Shown piece after piece: positions 42,353 through 53,461 of a stretch of DNA of 64,000 bases. Source of the DNA: Incurvaria masculella (lineage: Eukaryota; Arthropoda; Insecta; Lepidoptera; Incurvariidae); assembly GCA_946894095.1 (NCBI GenBank), contig OX335655.1:4774001-4838000 (forward strand), given 5' to 3'. Positions within the stretch are counted from its first letter, which is position 1; every line of letters starts with the position of its first letter. The position numbers and the translations under genes are program-made. The notes beneath the pieces were generated by a model that ran no database searches, was not told where the DNA came from, and saw nothing but the letters and a program-made list of their open reading frames with translations.

Positions 42353-42735
42353 CACTGGGCCTCAGTGGCCCAGTGGCGCGACACTTCGGCGATCGCTCTC
42401 CGAAGTTAAGCAACGCTGGGTCCGGTCTGGTCTTGGATGGGTGACCATTCAACCGTTGAGAGAGGCTCGCCGTGGTTCGGATTCCACGTTAAACTGTAGG
42501 TCCCCTTCCTTACTTACTAGATGGTAGGGTTAATCCCGCCCGGGTTGGTACCATCGCATTGGATGAACGATGGTCGAAGCGGCAATGAAAATTGTCCGTA
42601 TTTTCCATCCAGTTCAATGTAGCCGTGCAATATAAGGAAGGTCCTGGCATGGCACCTCGTTCCCATGTGGTGTGTTGGGCTAATACCATGACAGAACTTG
42701 TGGTATTAGCCATCCATGTCCAGTCACATAAAAAT
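42353..42735 (+). mobile_element. 5S-headed SINE, full length
   Basis: The head begins with TGGCCCAGTGGCGCGACAC (42366-, a tRNA-type A box TGGCCCAGTGG). It is followed by 5S rRNA sequence: TCCGAAGTTAAGCAACG (5S internal A-box region) and GTCTTGGATGGGTGACC (5S C-box region) at about 42391-42446. The body is that of the tRNA-headed SINEs (GGTTGGTACCATCGCATTGG, GGCATGGCACCTCGTTCCCA) and ends ATGTCCAGTCACATAAAAAT. No ribosomal function is implied: the 5S part is only about half length. Confidence 0.9.
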
Positions 42736-43050
42736 ATATATATATATTTTTTTTCGTACTAAGCCGGTACGTCGCTTATTACGTTGAACTTGATTTTTGA
42801 ATGATATAAAACCCTTACCACCTATTTCTCTCAAATAAAAATTAATATCACCAATGCAGATTATAATGCAATAAGGTTTTTTTAAAATGATTGTTTTCAA
42901 AGTGAAAAAATCAGGTTCATAATTAAATCTTGACCATATTTCAATATCATATCCACCTGACAGCCAACGAGTTTTAATAAAAGCTCATCAGATTTTTCTT
43001 TTCAATAATATCCACCCGTATACTTGAAAAATCACTCGACAAAAATTCGA
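42736..43050. other. No supported gene
   Basis: AT-rich; a (TA)n run sits just after the SINE tail. Nothing else seen. Confidence 0.35.
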
Positions 43051-43526
43051 CTCGTTTATTGAACAAATTCGGCTCACCGGCGCTCGGCGCTCCGCGGAGA
43101 TCCAATCAAATAACCAATAAATTAATGTTCCTTACATTGACAATCACAGGCAATTTATATTCCGAGAACAGACAGTTCGATATCCCACAAATGAAATTTC
43201 GTGAGTTTTGAATCATGCGGACATCGCAATGACCGAGATCGGTGTACTATCCGCCGTGAAACAGAGAATCGGTCTCGGCATATGAATATTGATGTCGTGA
43301 GTCGAAGCTTTGATTTTTGTCGAGCTGTCCAATTTGGTGCGTGATTCGATTAGGGCGTTTCCTGCGTGTAAATTCAGTTTTTATATTCACGAAATGTTGA
43401 TTACGACTCTGCCGCTCGGCGAGTACAGAATTATTGTAACTTTTGGCCGTGACCACGTCATTTTTACTGATTCTAAAGCCACTCTTTCAAACCGCACCTC
43501 GTTCATGCAACATTCATTCCGAGTTC
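43051..43526. promoter_or_regulatory. Unique GC-richer stretch, candidate regulatory or exonic DNA
   Basis: Repeat-free. Contains GGCGCTCGGCGCTCCGCGGA followed by AATCAAATAACCAATAAATT (CCAAT-type spacing). Frames on both strands at 43247-43543 show no recognised domain. Function is inferred from composition alone. Confidence 0.25.
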
Positions 43527-43530
43527 TTAA

Positions 43531-43898
43531 GGTCGGCCCGTAAGCATCAGAAAATTTCGCCTCCCATACAAACGTAGTTTACTAATAATTTGAAAACCCC
43601 TACTCCAACTTACTTGATATTTGGGATCTAATATTAGGCTTCAAATATCTGTGTCTGCATGTCTTTATTTTTTCGGTAAATGTATTCTGGGTCAAGCCAC
43701 AGAGAAAACACAATTCGTATGAAGATTTTGTTTTTGCATTCATTTCATTCGGTTCGGATTTTTCAAAAAAACAAAAGCATGCAGACACAGATATTTGTTA
43801 CCTGATATTAGATATTAAATATCAATTTAATTGGAATAGCGGTTTTCAAATGATTAGTAACCTACGTTTGTATGGGGAATATAGCTTATGGGCCGTTC
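43531..43898. mobile_element. TTAA-flanked MITE, type 2 (long inverted repeats)
   Basis: TTAA at 43527-43530 and 43899-43902. Termini GGTCGGCCCGTAAGC and GCTTATGGGCCGTTC are inverted, and pairing continues inward through CCCATACAAACGTAG / CTACGTTTGTATGGG-like sequence and AATATCTGTGTCTGCATG / CATGCAGACACAGATATT. 368 bp, noncoding, sequence-distinct from the type 1 TTAA element. Confidence 0.8.
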
Positions 43899-44230
43899 TT
43901 AAGATGATAATGAGTAGATCAAGATCACTCATGTCTGTTTCCTCAGTCAAATTAAGAAATATTTTTATGATATTTACTTAAATATTATAGTCACGCATGT
44001 ATTATTTTTTTATACGTTAACTTATATCTGGGAATACGCCGCTAAACATTTGTTCACAAAAACAAAAAGGCGTATAGGTATCATGGATACAAGTAAATTT
44101 ATCAAAAAAAAAACTTACAGACTGGGCTCTCTGTTAATTTAAATTATATTTCTGAAGACTTCTGAAGGATATATTTCTGAAGGCAGAAAAATATTTCTGA
44201 AGACTTAGGAAACAGGTTCGAGCCTCTTAA

Positions 44231-44763
44231 GGTGGCCCAACCCGGCGGCCTCAACTCATTTGCGGGCACGGTACAAAACCGTGCTGTTGCGCTCTGGGAC
44301 CTTCTCTGTTTCTAAGAATAAGACAGGCTCCGTTATGAGGAAGATGCAACCTGTCCACAAAAAAGACAATGTGCATAGTGTATGATTTGTTAAGATTTAC
44401 GAAAATTTTAATTTCAAAACGAATTATAGCTAAAAGTAAACCACGACCGCTGTAGTCAAAAATCTAACAAAAACCAAATAGATTATAAATCTTGATTAAA
44501 CAAGCTATGTCTGATGACTAATCTTTTTAAGATGTTCTTACTTTATCATTGCGTAATCCACCTCCAAAGTAATTGCATAAAACGCGCGAAAAATCCGAAC
44601 TTTATAACTTGGAAACCAAACACAAGTTTACAATGCCAATGGTCATCAGACATCTAGTTCAATCAAATAAAGCTATATTTAGCAAAATTTTGGATCTCTG
44701 ACAAGAAATATAGGCGTGATCTTCTTTGCCCTTTTGTATGGGGAAATGAGCGGGTTGGCCATC
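44231..44763 (+). mobile_element. TTAA-flanked MITE, type 1, copy 3
   Basis: TTAA at 44227-44230 and 44764-44767; termini GGTGGCCCAACCCGGC and GAGCGGGTTGGCCATC. Same interior as 6418-6949. Confidence 0.85.
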
Positions 44764-45180
44764 TTAAGTGCATTTCGTCACGAATGGCAGCTGTTTCTCT
44801 ATGATTCGAAATGATTCGAAGTCGCATATTGGCATGATAACCCAATCCTGTGAACAACGCCAGTGTGTTGAAAGCAAACAAAGAATTCATCTGCACTAGA
44901 CTCTCTTGTCTTACGAAATTATTCGGATTATTTGAAATTTAGATTATCCATCGACGGTCGTCTGTTTACGCAGTAGTCCGTTTTGTTTGTTTATCCGAAG
45001 CTACATCAGGCAATTCTCGACTGACTAATTCGAGATTGCGATGTAATAATGCAAACACTTCTTTGGACATTAACGGCTGTTAACGACCCGATATTAGTGA
45101 TGCCAAAATTTTCTGAGATCAAATCGTCGCTCGTGGCGACATGCTTTGAGAGACATACTGAAGGCGTATTTCCAAGTAAA

Positions 45181-45510
45181 ACCGGCCAAGTGCGAGTCGG
45201 ACTCGCACACGAACGGTTCCGTACAATCGTACAAGATTTAATACAAAAAAAATAAACACATTTTTGTATGGGGTCCCCATACACATTTATAATTTAAATA
45301 ATAAATGGTTAATTAAAAATTTATTATGTTTATTATTTTAAAAATTTACCTATTTGTTGTTATAGCGGCAAAATATATCCACAATCTATGAAAATTTCAG
45401 CTTCCTACCTATTACAATTCATGATATACAGCCCTGTGACGGACAGACGGACCGACAGCGGAGGTTTAGTAATAGGGTTTCGTGTGACCCCTTTGGGTAC
45501 GGAACCCTAA
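45181..45510 (+). mobile_element. GGCCAAG interspersed repeat, copy 6
   Basis: ACCGGCCAAGTGCGAGTCGG to GGGTACGGAACCCTAATAAA. Has an extra AT-rich insertion of about 40 bp near 45290-45340. The frames at 45006-45284 are translations of it. Confidence 0.85.
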
Positions 45511-45540
45511 TAAAAACGGTTCCATAACCAGAGATTGTGC

Positions 45541-45785
45541 AGTCAGTCAGTCAGTCAGCGTGTTTGTTTCCACTGCTGGTCATACGCCTCTCCAATTTTT
45601 CTCCAGTCGTCCCGGCCCTTAGCGGTACGGAACCACCGCTTTTCGCCGACGCACTTGATGGCGTCTCCCACCCGGCGGGTGGTCTTCCCACATTCTGTTT
45701 TTCTGTCCACGGCCGCCAGCTTAGGACACGGTTACTCCAACTGTCGTCGTCTCTTCGGTTGACGTGACCAACCCACTGAAATTGT
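45541..45785 (-). pseudogene. RTE-type LINE C-terminal fragment 2
   Basis: The minus-strand frame QFQWVGHVNRRDDDSWSNRV, then LSWRPWTEKQNVGRPPAGWE, is the C-terminal KWxWxGHVxRRxDxxW...VLxWRP...RSVGRPP signature of RTE proteins. It matches the fragment at 31499-31880, including the CAGTCAGTCAGTCAGCGTGT string beyond the stop, so both derive from one subfamily. No palm domain. Confidence 0.85.
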
Positions 45786-46021
45786 GCACTCCAGCCTAAA
45801 TGAAAATAGTGACTGTATTTATTTGTGGAAAAAATACTTACCTCGTTAAAGCGCACGGGCACAGACGACCGGACAGTTGGACAGTTACTGTAAGGGTTCA
45901 TTTAATTTCACTGATGTGTTGGTTGTACCACAAGTAATACACACATTTAAGAATTAAATTTTGTATCTCCTATACATCGATTCATTCAATATCAATAAGA
46001 TAATGCATAACTGATTAAGTA

Positions 46022-46345
46022 ACGTAACAAACATTCACTAGTGGCTCTCTGAGCTGTAGACCTCGCGAATCTGTCTTTGCTTAAAACTGGAAAAAAATCA
46101 CGGCGCATCTTAAAACAAAATCTCATTATCTTTCTTAAAAACAAAATTTGTGTAAATTTTGATTTTTTTTTTCAACAAACTGAATCGAAAAAAAATCGAT
46201 ATAATTATCGAGCCTGCTCACAAAATTTCACGAGAATCGGTTAAGAAATGCGACCTGTATAGGAGTACAGCTTCACAGCCGGACGGCAAACAGACGGACA
46301 TACGAAAGTATTTTTGTCCTGACCCGGAGACGCCGCGCTCGGCCC
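46022..46345 (+). mobile_element. GAGCTGTAGACCTCGCGAG repeat, copy 3
   Basis: AGTGGCTCTCTGAGCTGTAG to GAAAGTATTTTTGTCCTGAC. Includes ACAAAATTTCACGAGAATCG and GGACGGCAAACAGACGGACA. Noncoding. Confidence 0.7.
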
Positions 46346-46465
46346 ATTATCCTGCACATTATTATGAACATTACTTTGCAGCTTGATATTTGACAACTTC
46401 GCGTGTTTGGGCAATATTTTCGACTCGAAATTCTACTCGCATGGTTTAATTGAACTTTGTCATAC

Positions 46466-46646
46466 CATGTTTGAAATATGTTCCGGCTTTTCACGCGGCA
46501 GGTAGAGATATTCTCCGACGTTTCGAGCTAATCATTCAGCCCGTTGTCAAGGAGGCATCCGCCGCGCTCGTGCGCAGCAGTCGTCTGCTGAGTCGGAGAA
46601 TATCTCTACCTGCCGCGTGAAAAGCCGTAACATTTTTCAAACATGT
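46466..46646. mobile_element. Foldback MITE (CACGCGGC family), intact copy
   Basis: CATGTTTGAAATATGTTCCG pairs with CGTAACATTTTTCAAACATG, and GGCTTTTCACGCGGCAGGTA with TACCTGCCGCGTGAAAAGCC. Arms of about 54 bp, loop about 73 bp with CGACGTTTCGAGCT. Confidence 0.85.
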
Positions 46647-48896
46647 CTAACGACCGCAGTAACCTCAAAATTATCATTTGTCATACCAGTTCAGATAAAC
46701 TAATATTTCCTGAATTCAGTAGATACTAGTAATACTACTGGTTATCGATTTTATCGTTATCTGATTCACTGTCACCATGGCATCCTATCGATTTTAGAAT
46801 GTCATAGTAACAATTTATTGGTTTTTTACAATGCACACGACCAGTTTACAACTACTATTGATACATTCGTATGTAGTCGAAAATTCAGTATGGACTTATG
46901 AAACTAGAAAATAATAATATACATAGCTTTTGATATAATTTATAGAATCAGAACGAGATTGGTATCACGTACAGTAGAATTCTACCTGAAGTGACGACGG
47001 CTCAAAATTCAATCATTTCATAAAATATTGGTGAGTATTTATCATTGTTTCAAAGTTAAACTCTTTCTATCGTATTTTTCTTTATCTTTATCATAGAGTT
47101 GTTTCTTGACTTAGGTTCAAGCATAACGTTTGTTTCATTGATCTTAGTGTGTATTTATGTTAGATTTTAGTAAATGTTAGGATATACATTTAAACCCTAA
47201 AAAATTGTAAAACTTCGCTTCATTGGGAACTGCATTACACAAGTACACATGTGTGACGCTTGATGTTTTCGTGGGACGCAAGCTTTCGATATGAATTTTG
47301 GAGTGTCTACTTTGAATGATCCATCTAATGAACATAGGTTGTATGAAAGTAAATGTAGCAGAGGTAATAATAATTAATTTCCAAATTACAAAACAAAGAA
47401 ACAACTACTGATAGTTGTATTGTAAATGTGAAGGAATAAATATTAGATCATATGAATTATTTATTTGCCCAAGTCGCATATTTACTCGCGACGCACATGA
47501 TCACTAAAAGAAGGGAAAGTAATGAACCAATCACGGATGAATCAAGTTGTGATATGACTTAATGTAGTTTGACTATCAGAAGTTTAATAAATAAATAAAA
47601 TTAACTCTGTTATGAAAAGCCGGATTTGTACACCAACAGCCCTTATTGCAGTTGATAACATGACGAAAACTATGGAAGCCACACTTGAAGAATGAGTGTT
47701 GTATAGTTGCAGTAGAAATGAGTTTCAAAAGGAAACTATGTGGATCAAGGTAGCTAGATTATAGCTTTTTGAAAAGAGACTTAAAGTGGAAGAAAATTGG
47801 ACAGTCATTAAAATTATAACATTGATAAATATCGTGAATTAAATCTGATGTTAACATCACTAAATCCAGAAAAGTAACGCAATGTTTCCAATTTTAACTG
47901 TTTCATTCAATCAACTCGCTTAACTCTCCCACGCGGTTGTTTATTACTTGACGAGAGGCTTAGGGCTTGGGATTCAGAGTGACCGTCTTATTTTAGACAT
48001 GATTTTATTTAAAATAGATGACAGAAATAATATTATGAGAAAACCAATACAGCGCAGTGCTAGGAAGGAAATCTCTGCGTCCGATTTCGTATAGTATTCG
48101 ACTGTATTTTTAAACGGTTTTTAGTTTATCTAATACTCGTTCTTTTTTTTCTATTTATTTAGAGCATCTTAACATGTAATGACACAAAAACAAGCATAGT
48201 AACACAATAAAATACACAACAAGTCATTACACAACACCGGATGCCACAGAGTACAAAAATATGGTATTTAAATAGCTGACAAAGTACCTAGGTGTCTATG
48301 TATTTTTTTTAATTTTTGTTGTGCACTGAAAAAACCTGCGATCACGTACAGAAAACATTAACTGTATAAGTAACCACTAAATATATAAGTATTCATATAT
48401 GTATGTTCTTTTTTGGAAAACTTCCAACATATTATTGAATTACACGTTATCAACTTGAGCGGTATTGACCTTTCTACCTAGTAAGTTGGAAAGGAGCTAC
48501 ATTAAAAATTAGTACTAAACCATGGAGGGATATTACATAGGTGCAAACATCCGCGGCACATCAAAGAATCTTTTCTTTTACATTTTCACAATAGGTATGT
48601 TAAAGTAAAACAGTGTAATCAGCCTTTCAGGTGTTTGTACATGTTTTACAACGAAGCTGTAACATTTGATCACGAACGTTCTAAAAGTAAGGAACAATAA
48701 CAACAAGTTCCAATAAAAGAAGATATACTGATGGTATATCTCATTGACTAATAAATTCACCGCTTTACACAATTCTGTTACTTTTTCACGAATATGTACC
48801 ACAAACAGGTCGTACGCGTAGTCGTCAAGATTGGTTACATTGACCTATTCTTTAGGAAGCAAGCGGTAGCAGGACACGCGTCTAGTTCATTCTTAT
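46647..48896. other. Longest stretch without a recognised element or gene
   Basis: AT-rich. 47560-47600 (GTAGTTTGACTATCAG) shares a short remnant with 1700. The minus frame 47177-47404 (75 residues) has mixed composition but no recognised domain. No convincing splice-bounded exon seen. Confidence 0.35.
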
Positions 48897-48900
48897 TTAA

Positions 48901-49411
48901 GGTGGCTCAACCCGGCGGGACTAACTCATTTGCGGGCACGGTACAAAACCGTGTTGTCGCGAAAGAAAAGACAGGCTCCGTGATGAGGAAGATGCTAAAT
49001 GTCCACATAAAAGACAATGTGCATAGTGTATGATTTGGTAAGATTTACGAAAATTTTAATTATAAAACGACTTATAGCTAAAAGTACACCACGACCGCTG
49101 GAGTCCAAAATCTAACAGAAACCAAATATATTATAAATCTTGACTAAATAATCTATGTCTGATGACTAATCTTTTTAAGATGTTCTTACTGTATCATAGC
49201 GTAATCTACCTCCAAAGTTATTGTATAAAACGCGCGAAAAATTCGAACTTTCGGACCTTATAACACACACAATTTTACAATGCCAATGGTCATAAGACAT
49301 CTAGTTCGATCAAATAAAGCTATTTTGAGCAAAATTTTGGATCTCTGACAAGAAATATGGGCGTGATCTTCTTTCCCCTTTTGTATGGGGAGATGAGCGG
49401 GATGGGCCACC
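48901..49411 (+). mobile_element. TTAA-flanked MITE, type 1, copy 4
   Basis: TTAA at 48897-48900 and 49412-49415; termini GGTGGCTCAACCCGGC and GCGGGATGGGCCACC. Shorter by deletion near the left third (after CGTGTTGTCGCG). Overlapping frames are not genes. Confidence 0.85.
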
Positions 49412-49819
49412 TTAAAGGCTCTTGCTTTAGATGTACTAAAGGTCACGTTTACAGACTATGCCCAGCCGTACTAAAGCTTAACTAAGCACCCCCTTTTTAG
49501 CCTAATTGCCTATCAATCTCAAAAAAAAACGCACATCACGTATTTTTGATGAATGCAGACTTGACCCAGAGTCACGAATGGGAATGACTCGAAAATACGT
49601 GAAATGCCACAAATTACCCTTTGCAACTGCCGCACTCATACATCAATCTTATTTAACGGTGATGTAACTACTACTCTGTCACCCGCACGCCCCAACTGCT
49701 CATCAAATTGTATACACCAATAACGTTTTAAGCGGAGGCCACTTTTTTGGAGGGCATGATAGCACATTTTTTACAAGACAATTCGACCAATAAAAACAGC
49801 CAAATTGTTCTTTCGGTTT

Positions 49820-50120
49820 TAGGGTTCCGCACCCAAAGGGTGAAAACGGAACCCTATTACTAAGCCTCCGCTGTCCGTCCGTCCGTCCGTCCGTCCGTCC
49901 GTCACAGGGCTTTATCTCAGTAACCGTAACAGATAGACAGCTGAAATTTTCACAGATTGTGTATTTATTTTGCCGCTATAAAACAAATAGGTAAGATTAT
50001 AAAATAATTTAAATTAAAGGGGGCCCCCATACAAAAAACATGTTTTTTTTGTATTCTTTTTTTGTTTGATGGTACGGAACCCTTCGTGTGCGAGTCCGTC
50101 TCGCGCTTGGCCGGTTTTTT
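49820..50120 (-). mobile_element. GGCCAAG interspersed repeat, copy 7
   Basis: AGGGTTCCGCACCCAAAGGG to GCGCTTGGCCGGTTTTTT, with the longest regular (GTCC)n run in the window at 49875-49905. Confidence 0.9.
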
Positions 50121-50388
50121 TAATGCTGGAGTGCTAACATTCAATACATTAGTCATAATGAAACTTAACAGCTATTGCTCTGGTAAAAACATCCTTCCAT
50201 TATCCAAAAACTATTCAGCTAATCATAAAGTTTAAAATTTTACTTCTTTCTTAATTAAACTGATTGGAATTCATAGTGATTATGTTATTAATTAAACAAT
50301 TTAAAATTTTTATCAAAGCAGTACCGCTGTACTTAATATTGATTTGTTAAGGGCCAACAGAGAGACATGACATTTTTTGAAGGGCTGG

Positions 50389-51125
50389 TAATGCGATGGT
50401 ACCAACCCTGGCGGGATTAAGGTGGCCCAACCCGCTCATTTCCCCATACAAAAGGGGAAAGAAGATCACGCCTATATTTCTTGTCAGAGATCCAAAATTT
50501 TACTCAATATAGCTTTATTTGATTGAACTAGATGTCTGATGACCATTGGCATTGTAAAATTGTGTTTGGTTTCCAAGTTATAACGTCCGAAAGTTCGGAT
50601 TTTTCGCGCGTTTTATACAATTACTTTGGAGGTGGATTACGCAATGATAAAGTAAAAACATCTTAAAAAGATTAGTCATCAGACATAGCTTGTTTAATCA
50701 AGATTTATAATCTATTTGGTTTTTGTTAGATTTTTGACTACAGCGGTCGTGGTTTACTTTTAGCTATAAGTCGTTTTGAAATTAAAATTTTCGTAAATCT
50801 TACCAAATCATACACTATGCACATTGTCTTTTTTGTGGACAGGTTGCATCTTCCTCATAACGGAGCCTGTCTTATTCTTAGAAACAGAGAAGGTCCCAGA
50901 GCGCAACAGCACGGTTTTGTACCGTGCCCGCAAATGAGTTGAGGCCGCCGGGTTGGGCCACCTTAAGCCTACCACCTAGTAGGTAAGGAAGGGTTTACGT
51001 GGAATCCTAACCACGGCCAGCCTCAACGGTTGAAAATGGTCACCCATTCAGAAACCAACCGCGCTCTGAGGGGCTTTACTGAGGGGCTCTTACGCAAGGC
51101 GTCGCACCACTGGGCTACCGAGGCT
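50389..51125 (-). mobile_element. 5S-headed SINE containing a nested TTAA MITE
   Basis: The SINE parts are 50389-50420 (AATGCGATGGTACCAACCCT) and 50963-51125 (AAGCCTACCACCTAGTAGGT to the head). The head on the minus strand reads CTCGGTAGCCCAGTGGTGCG (A box TAGCCCAGTGG), then GAGCGCGGTTGGTTTCTGAA and TGGGTGACC, matching 5S rRNA GGCGCGGTTAGTACTTGGATGGGTGACC in outline. The nested element is listed separately. Confidence 0.85.
50421..50962 (-). mobile_element. TTAA-flanked MITE, type 1, copy 5 (nested)
   Basis: Inserted at the TTAA of the SINE string GCGGGATTAAGCCTACCACC. TTAA is at both 50417-50420 and 50963-50966. Termini GGTGGCCCAACCCGC and CCGGGTTGGGCCACC. Nearly identical by eye to 44231-44763 in reverse. 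Confidence 0.95.
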
Positions 51126-51202
51126 GTAAATAGTTTACTCTTCACTGTTGTTTAATTCTTTTACAGTTGTACAAAAATATGTTTCATTCCAAATAAACGT
51201 AT

Positions 51203-51777
51203 ATATTTTTTTTATGTAACTGGACATGAATGGCTAATACCGTCAGATATTAGCCTAACACACTACATTTGGGAACTAGGTGCCATGTCAGACCTTACGT
51301 GGAATCCTAACCACGGCCAGCCTCAACGGTTGAAAATGGTCACTCATCCAGAGTGGGCAGTCTGAGTTCTCACCGAAATTGGCGTTTACGGCAAACCGAT
51401 CGACTGGCGTTTTCTCCAAACTCCATACAAGTTTTACTAGATATTCTGTGGTTTTACTTCTTCAAGCTGTCAAAGTCAAACGCGGACTTCCGATTTGTGT
51501 GAAAACGCGGAGTGGACGTAAACGGCAACGTCGACGTATTTACGGCAACGTTGAGTAAGCTATCAAATCAAGCTCGGACTCGCAAATGTTAGTTCGCTTA
51601 ACGCCCGCTGCGCGCGCTCATCAATTTCTCCATACATTGGAAAACGCTAGTCGATCGGTTTGCCGTAACGCCAATTTAGGTGACAACTTAGACTACCGGC
51701 TCAGAACCTAACCGCGCTCAGAGCTGCTTCCCCAGCTTATCGATTCGTAAGGTGTCACACACTGAGCTACCAAGGCT
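51203..51777 (-). mobile_element. 5S-headed SINE containing a nested MITE
   Basis: SINE parts are 51203-51350 (with an internal body deletion between GGTGCCATGTCAGA and CCTTACGTGGAATCC) and 51703-51777. The head on the minus strand is CCTTGGTAGCTCAGTGTGTG (A box) then GAGCGCGGTTAGGTTCT (5S-like). The right part is only readable after the nested MITE is removed. Confidence 0.8.
51351..51702. mobile_element. CACCTAAATTGGCG MITE, complete nested copy
   Basis: Left end GAGTGGGCAGTCTGAGTTCT and right end ACAACTTAGACTACCGGCTC are inverted repeats continuing through CACCGAAATTGGCGTTTACG and CCGATCGACTGGCG (about 70 bp with mismatches). 352 bp, noncoding. Other copies: 9094, 22922-23112 and 59749-60077. 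Confidence 0.85.
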
Positions 51778-52159
51778 GACAAATTGTTGTCATTATTTGT
51801 GATTATAGGTACTTATACATAATATGAGCACCGAATGGAATTCAAAATCGCTGTAGGATCTCGGTATTCCAAATAATCGCCGTTGGGGAGCACGAAACGG
51901 AGTGGCAAATAAAAGCATGACATCGGCTCTCCAGTACCTCTCCTCTAAATTCTGCAATGTTAAGTCCCGGTTTCTGTTTAGCTGTCAAAAAATAATATTA
52001 AAAAAGTGTTTTATGGTATTCGCTCCTTGCTTTTAAATAAGTTAGATACGAGGATGAGCGTATTGATGAGGCAAACTCTGGGACACGGCGAACATAAGGA
52101 AAGTATAATATGCTTGGTTTCGCTAATTACTAATGACGAATGTCTACATTTTCAGAGAC

Positions 52160-52333
52160 TTAGGCTGAAATAAATAGTCGTAACAGAAACTAAGACTAAC
52201 GAAAAGTAGTACTTTGTGACGTCAATTCGCATTACTTTGAGAATTCATCCATACAAAATGTGTCAAAGTGACGTCACAAAGTACTACTTTCCGTTAGTCT
52301 TAGTTTCTTATGCGACTATTTATCTCAACCTTA
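52160..52333. mobile_element. Foldback MITE carrying TGACGTCA, copy 2
   Basis: CTTAGGCTGAAATAAATAGT pairs with ATTTATCTCAACCTTAG; both arms carry AGTAGTACTTTGTGACGTCA-type sequence. The loop CATTACTTTGAGAATTCATC is the inverse of that in the copy at 24581-24757. Confidence 0.85.
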
Positions 52334-52900
52334 GTGAATATATGGTCATAGTGCTTATTGAAAAAAAATGCTAGTAAAACCCCTTAGTCTCTTTCAAAAG
52401 ATATGCATTTATTTAAAAAAATGTTATTTTATGAAGTGAGTTCATATTTAGCACCGTACTCGAACTCACTTGTACCTGAATGTGCCCCCAAAGACGAAGA
52501 TGATTTCAAAGTCGAACGAAATCTCATTTTAAGGCATTTTTTCAGTTAGAATGGTCCCAGAAAATTGTAAAATTTGAATTCAAAATTCCATTTCCGGGGA
52601 CACTAACAAAAATATTTTAAAAATATTCAGAAAGTTGTGTGCACTTTGTCGCTTTTTAGGCGGGCGCTGATTATTATTCATGAGCAAGCCAGATTGAAGT
52701 TATGACATTATCCTTAATTTACCGCTCAAACAGTCGTTTCCAGGCGTGCCCATTTTATTTGATCACTCTATTTTAATTGTTTTATTCTATTTTGAATACC
52801 AGATTATTATTTTATATGATTTGATAAAATGGTAACACATTCGACAATGGTCTTTTTCACCAGATTTCTTTACATGTATGTACGAATACCACACAATAGA
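52334..52900. other. No supported gene
   Basis: AT-rich; GAACTCACTT-type strings only. No repeat family recognised. Confidence 0.35.
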
Positions 52901-52901
52901 C

Positions 52902-53461
52902 TAGGAGGTCTCGACATAAATTGTAATGACTGAAACTGGGTTCACAGGATAAAGACCAACCCTCTGAAGCTAAATGTGGCAGTCTGCCTGTGCCAAGTGG
53001 TTGCCGCCTGAAAAATTAGTTATGGTGACAAAAAATATATGTGATAAGGTATTTTCCTTATCATATATATTGCTGCTGCTATTATATTATGACTGCAAAT
53101 AACGAAACATAAACGTACCTATCTGTACACACTTGCTTAGCAATACCATAACTGAACAAATGTTCGGTTGCATTTCTTATTTATAGGCGATTTAGGTTAC
53201 CCATAAAACTTTAGGTACCTACATTTAAGTAAAATAACGACTGGTTATTTAATAAGTAATAAGTATCAATATGTCTAGACAATCAGTATATTCATCAGCA
53301 GGTAGGTACATACAAACATATTATTTATATAGCCAATCTAGATAACGCAACCACTTGTCGCACGCAGACTGGCATATTTGGCGTCAGAAAGTTGGTCTCT
53401 AACATGTGAACCCAGATTCAGTCATTCACCTTGTCGTGACCAAAGATGTCGTGACCTCCCG
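52902..53461 (-). mobile_element. Long-TIR MITE (GGAGGTC family), copy 3
   Basis: CTAGGAGGTCTCGACATAAA to GATGTCGTGACCTCCCGG. Inverted relative to the copies at 23352 and 30035. The arm pair CCAACCCTCTGAAGC / GCGTCAGAAAGTTGG is recognisable. Confidence 0.8.

Noticed and set aside
42391..42446. Possible genuine 5S rRNA gene
   Set aside because: Only about half of 5S is present and it runs straight into SINE body, with other copies doing the same.
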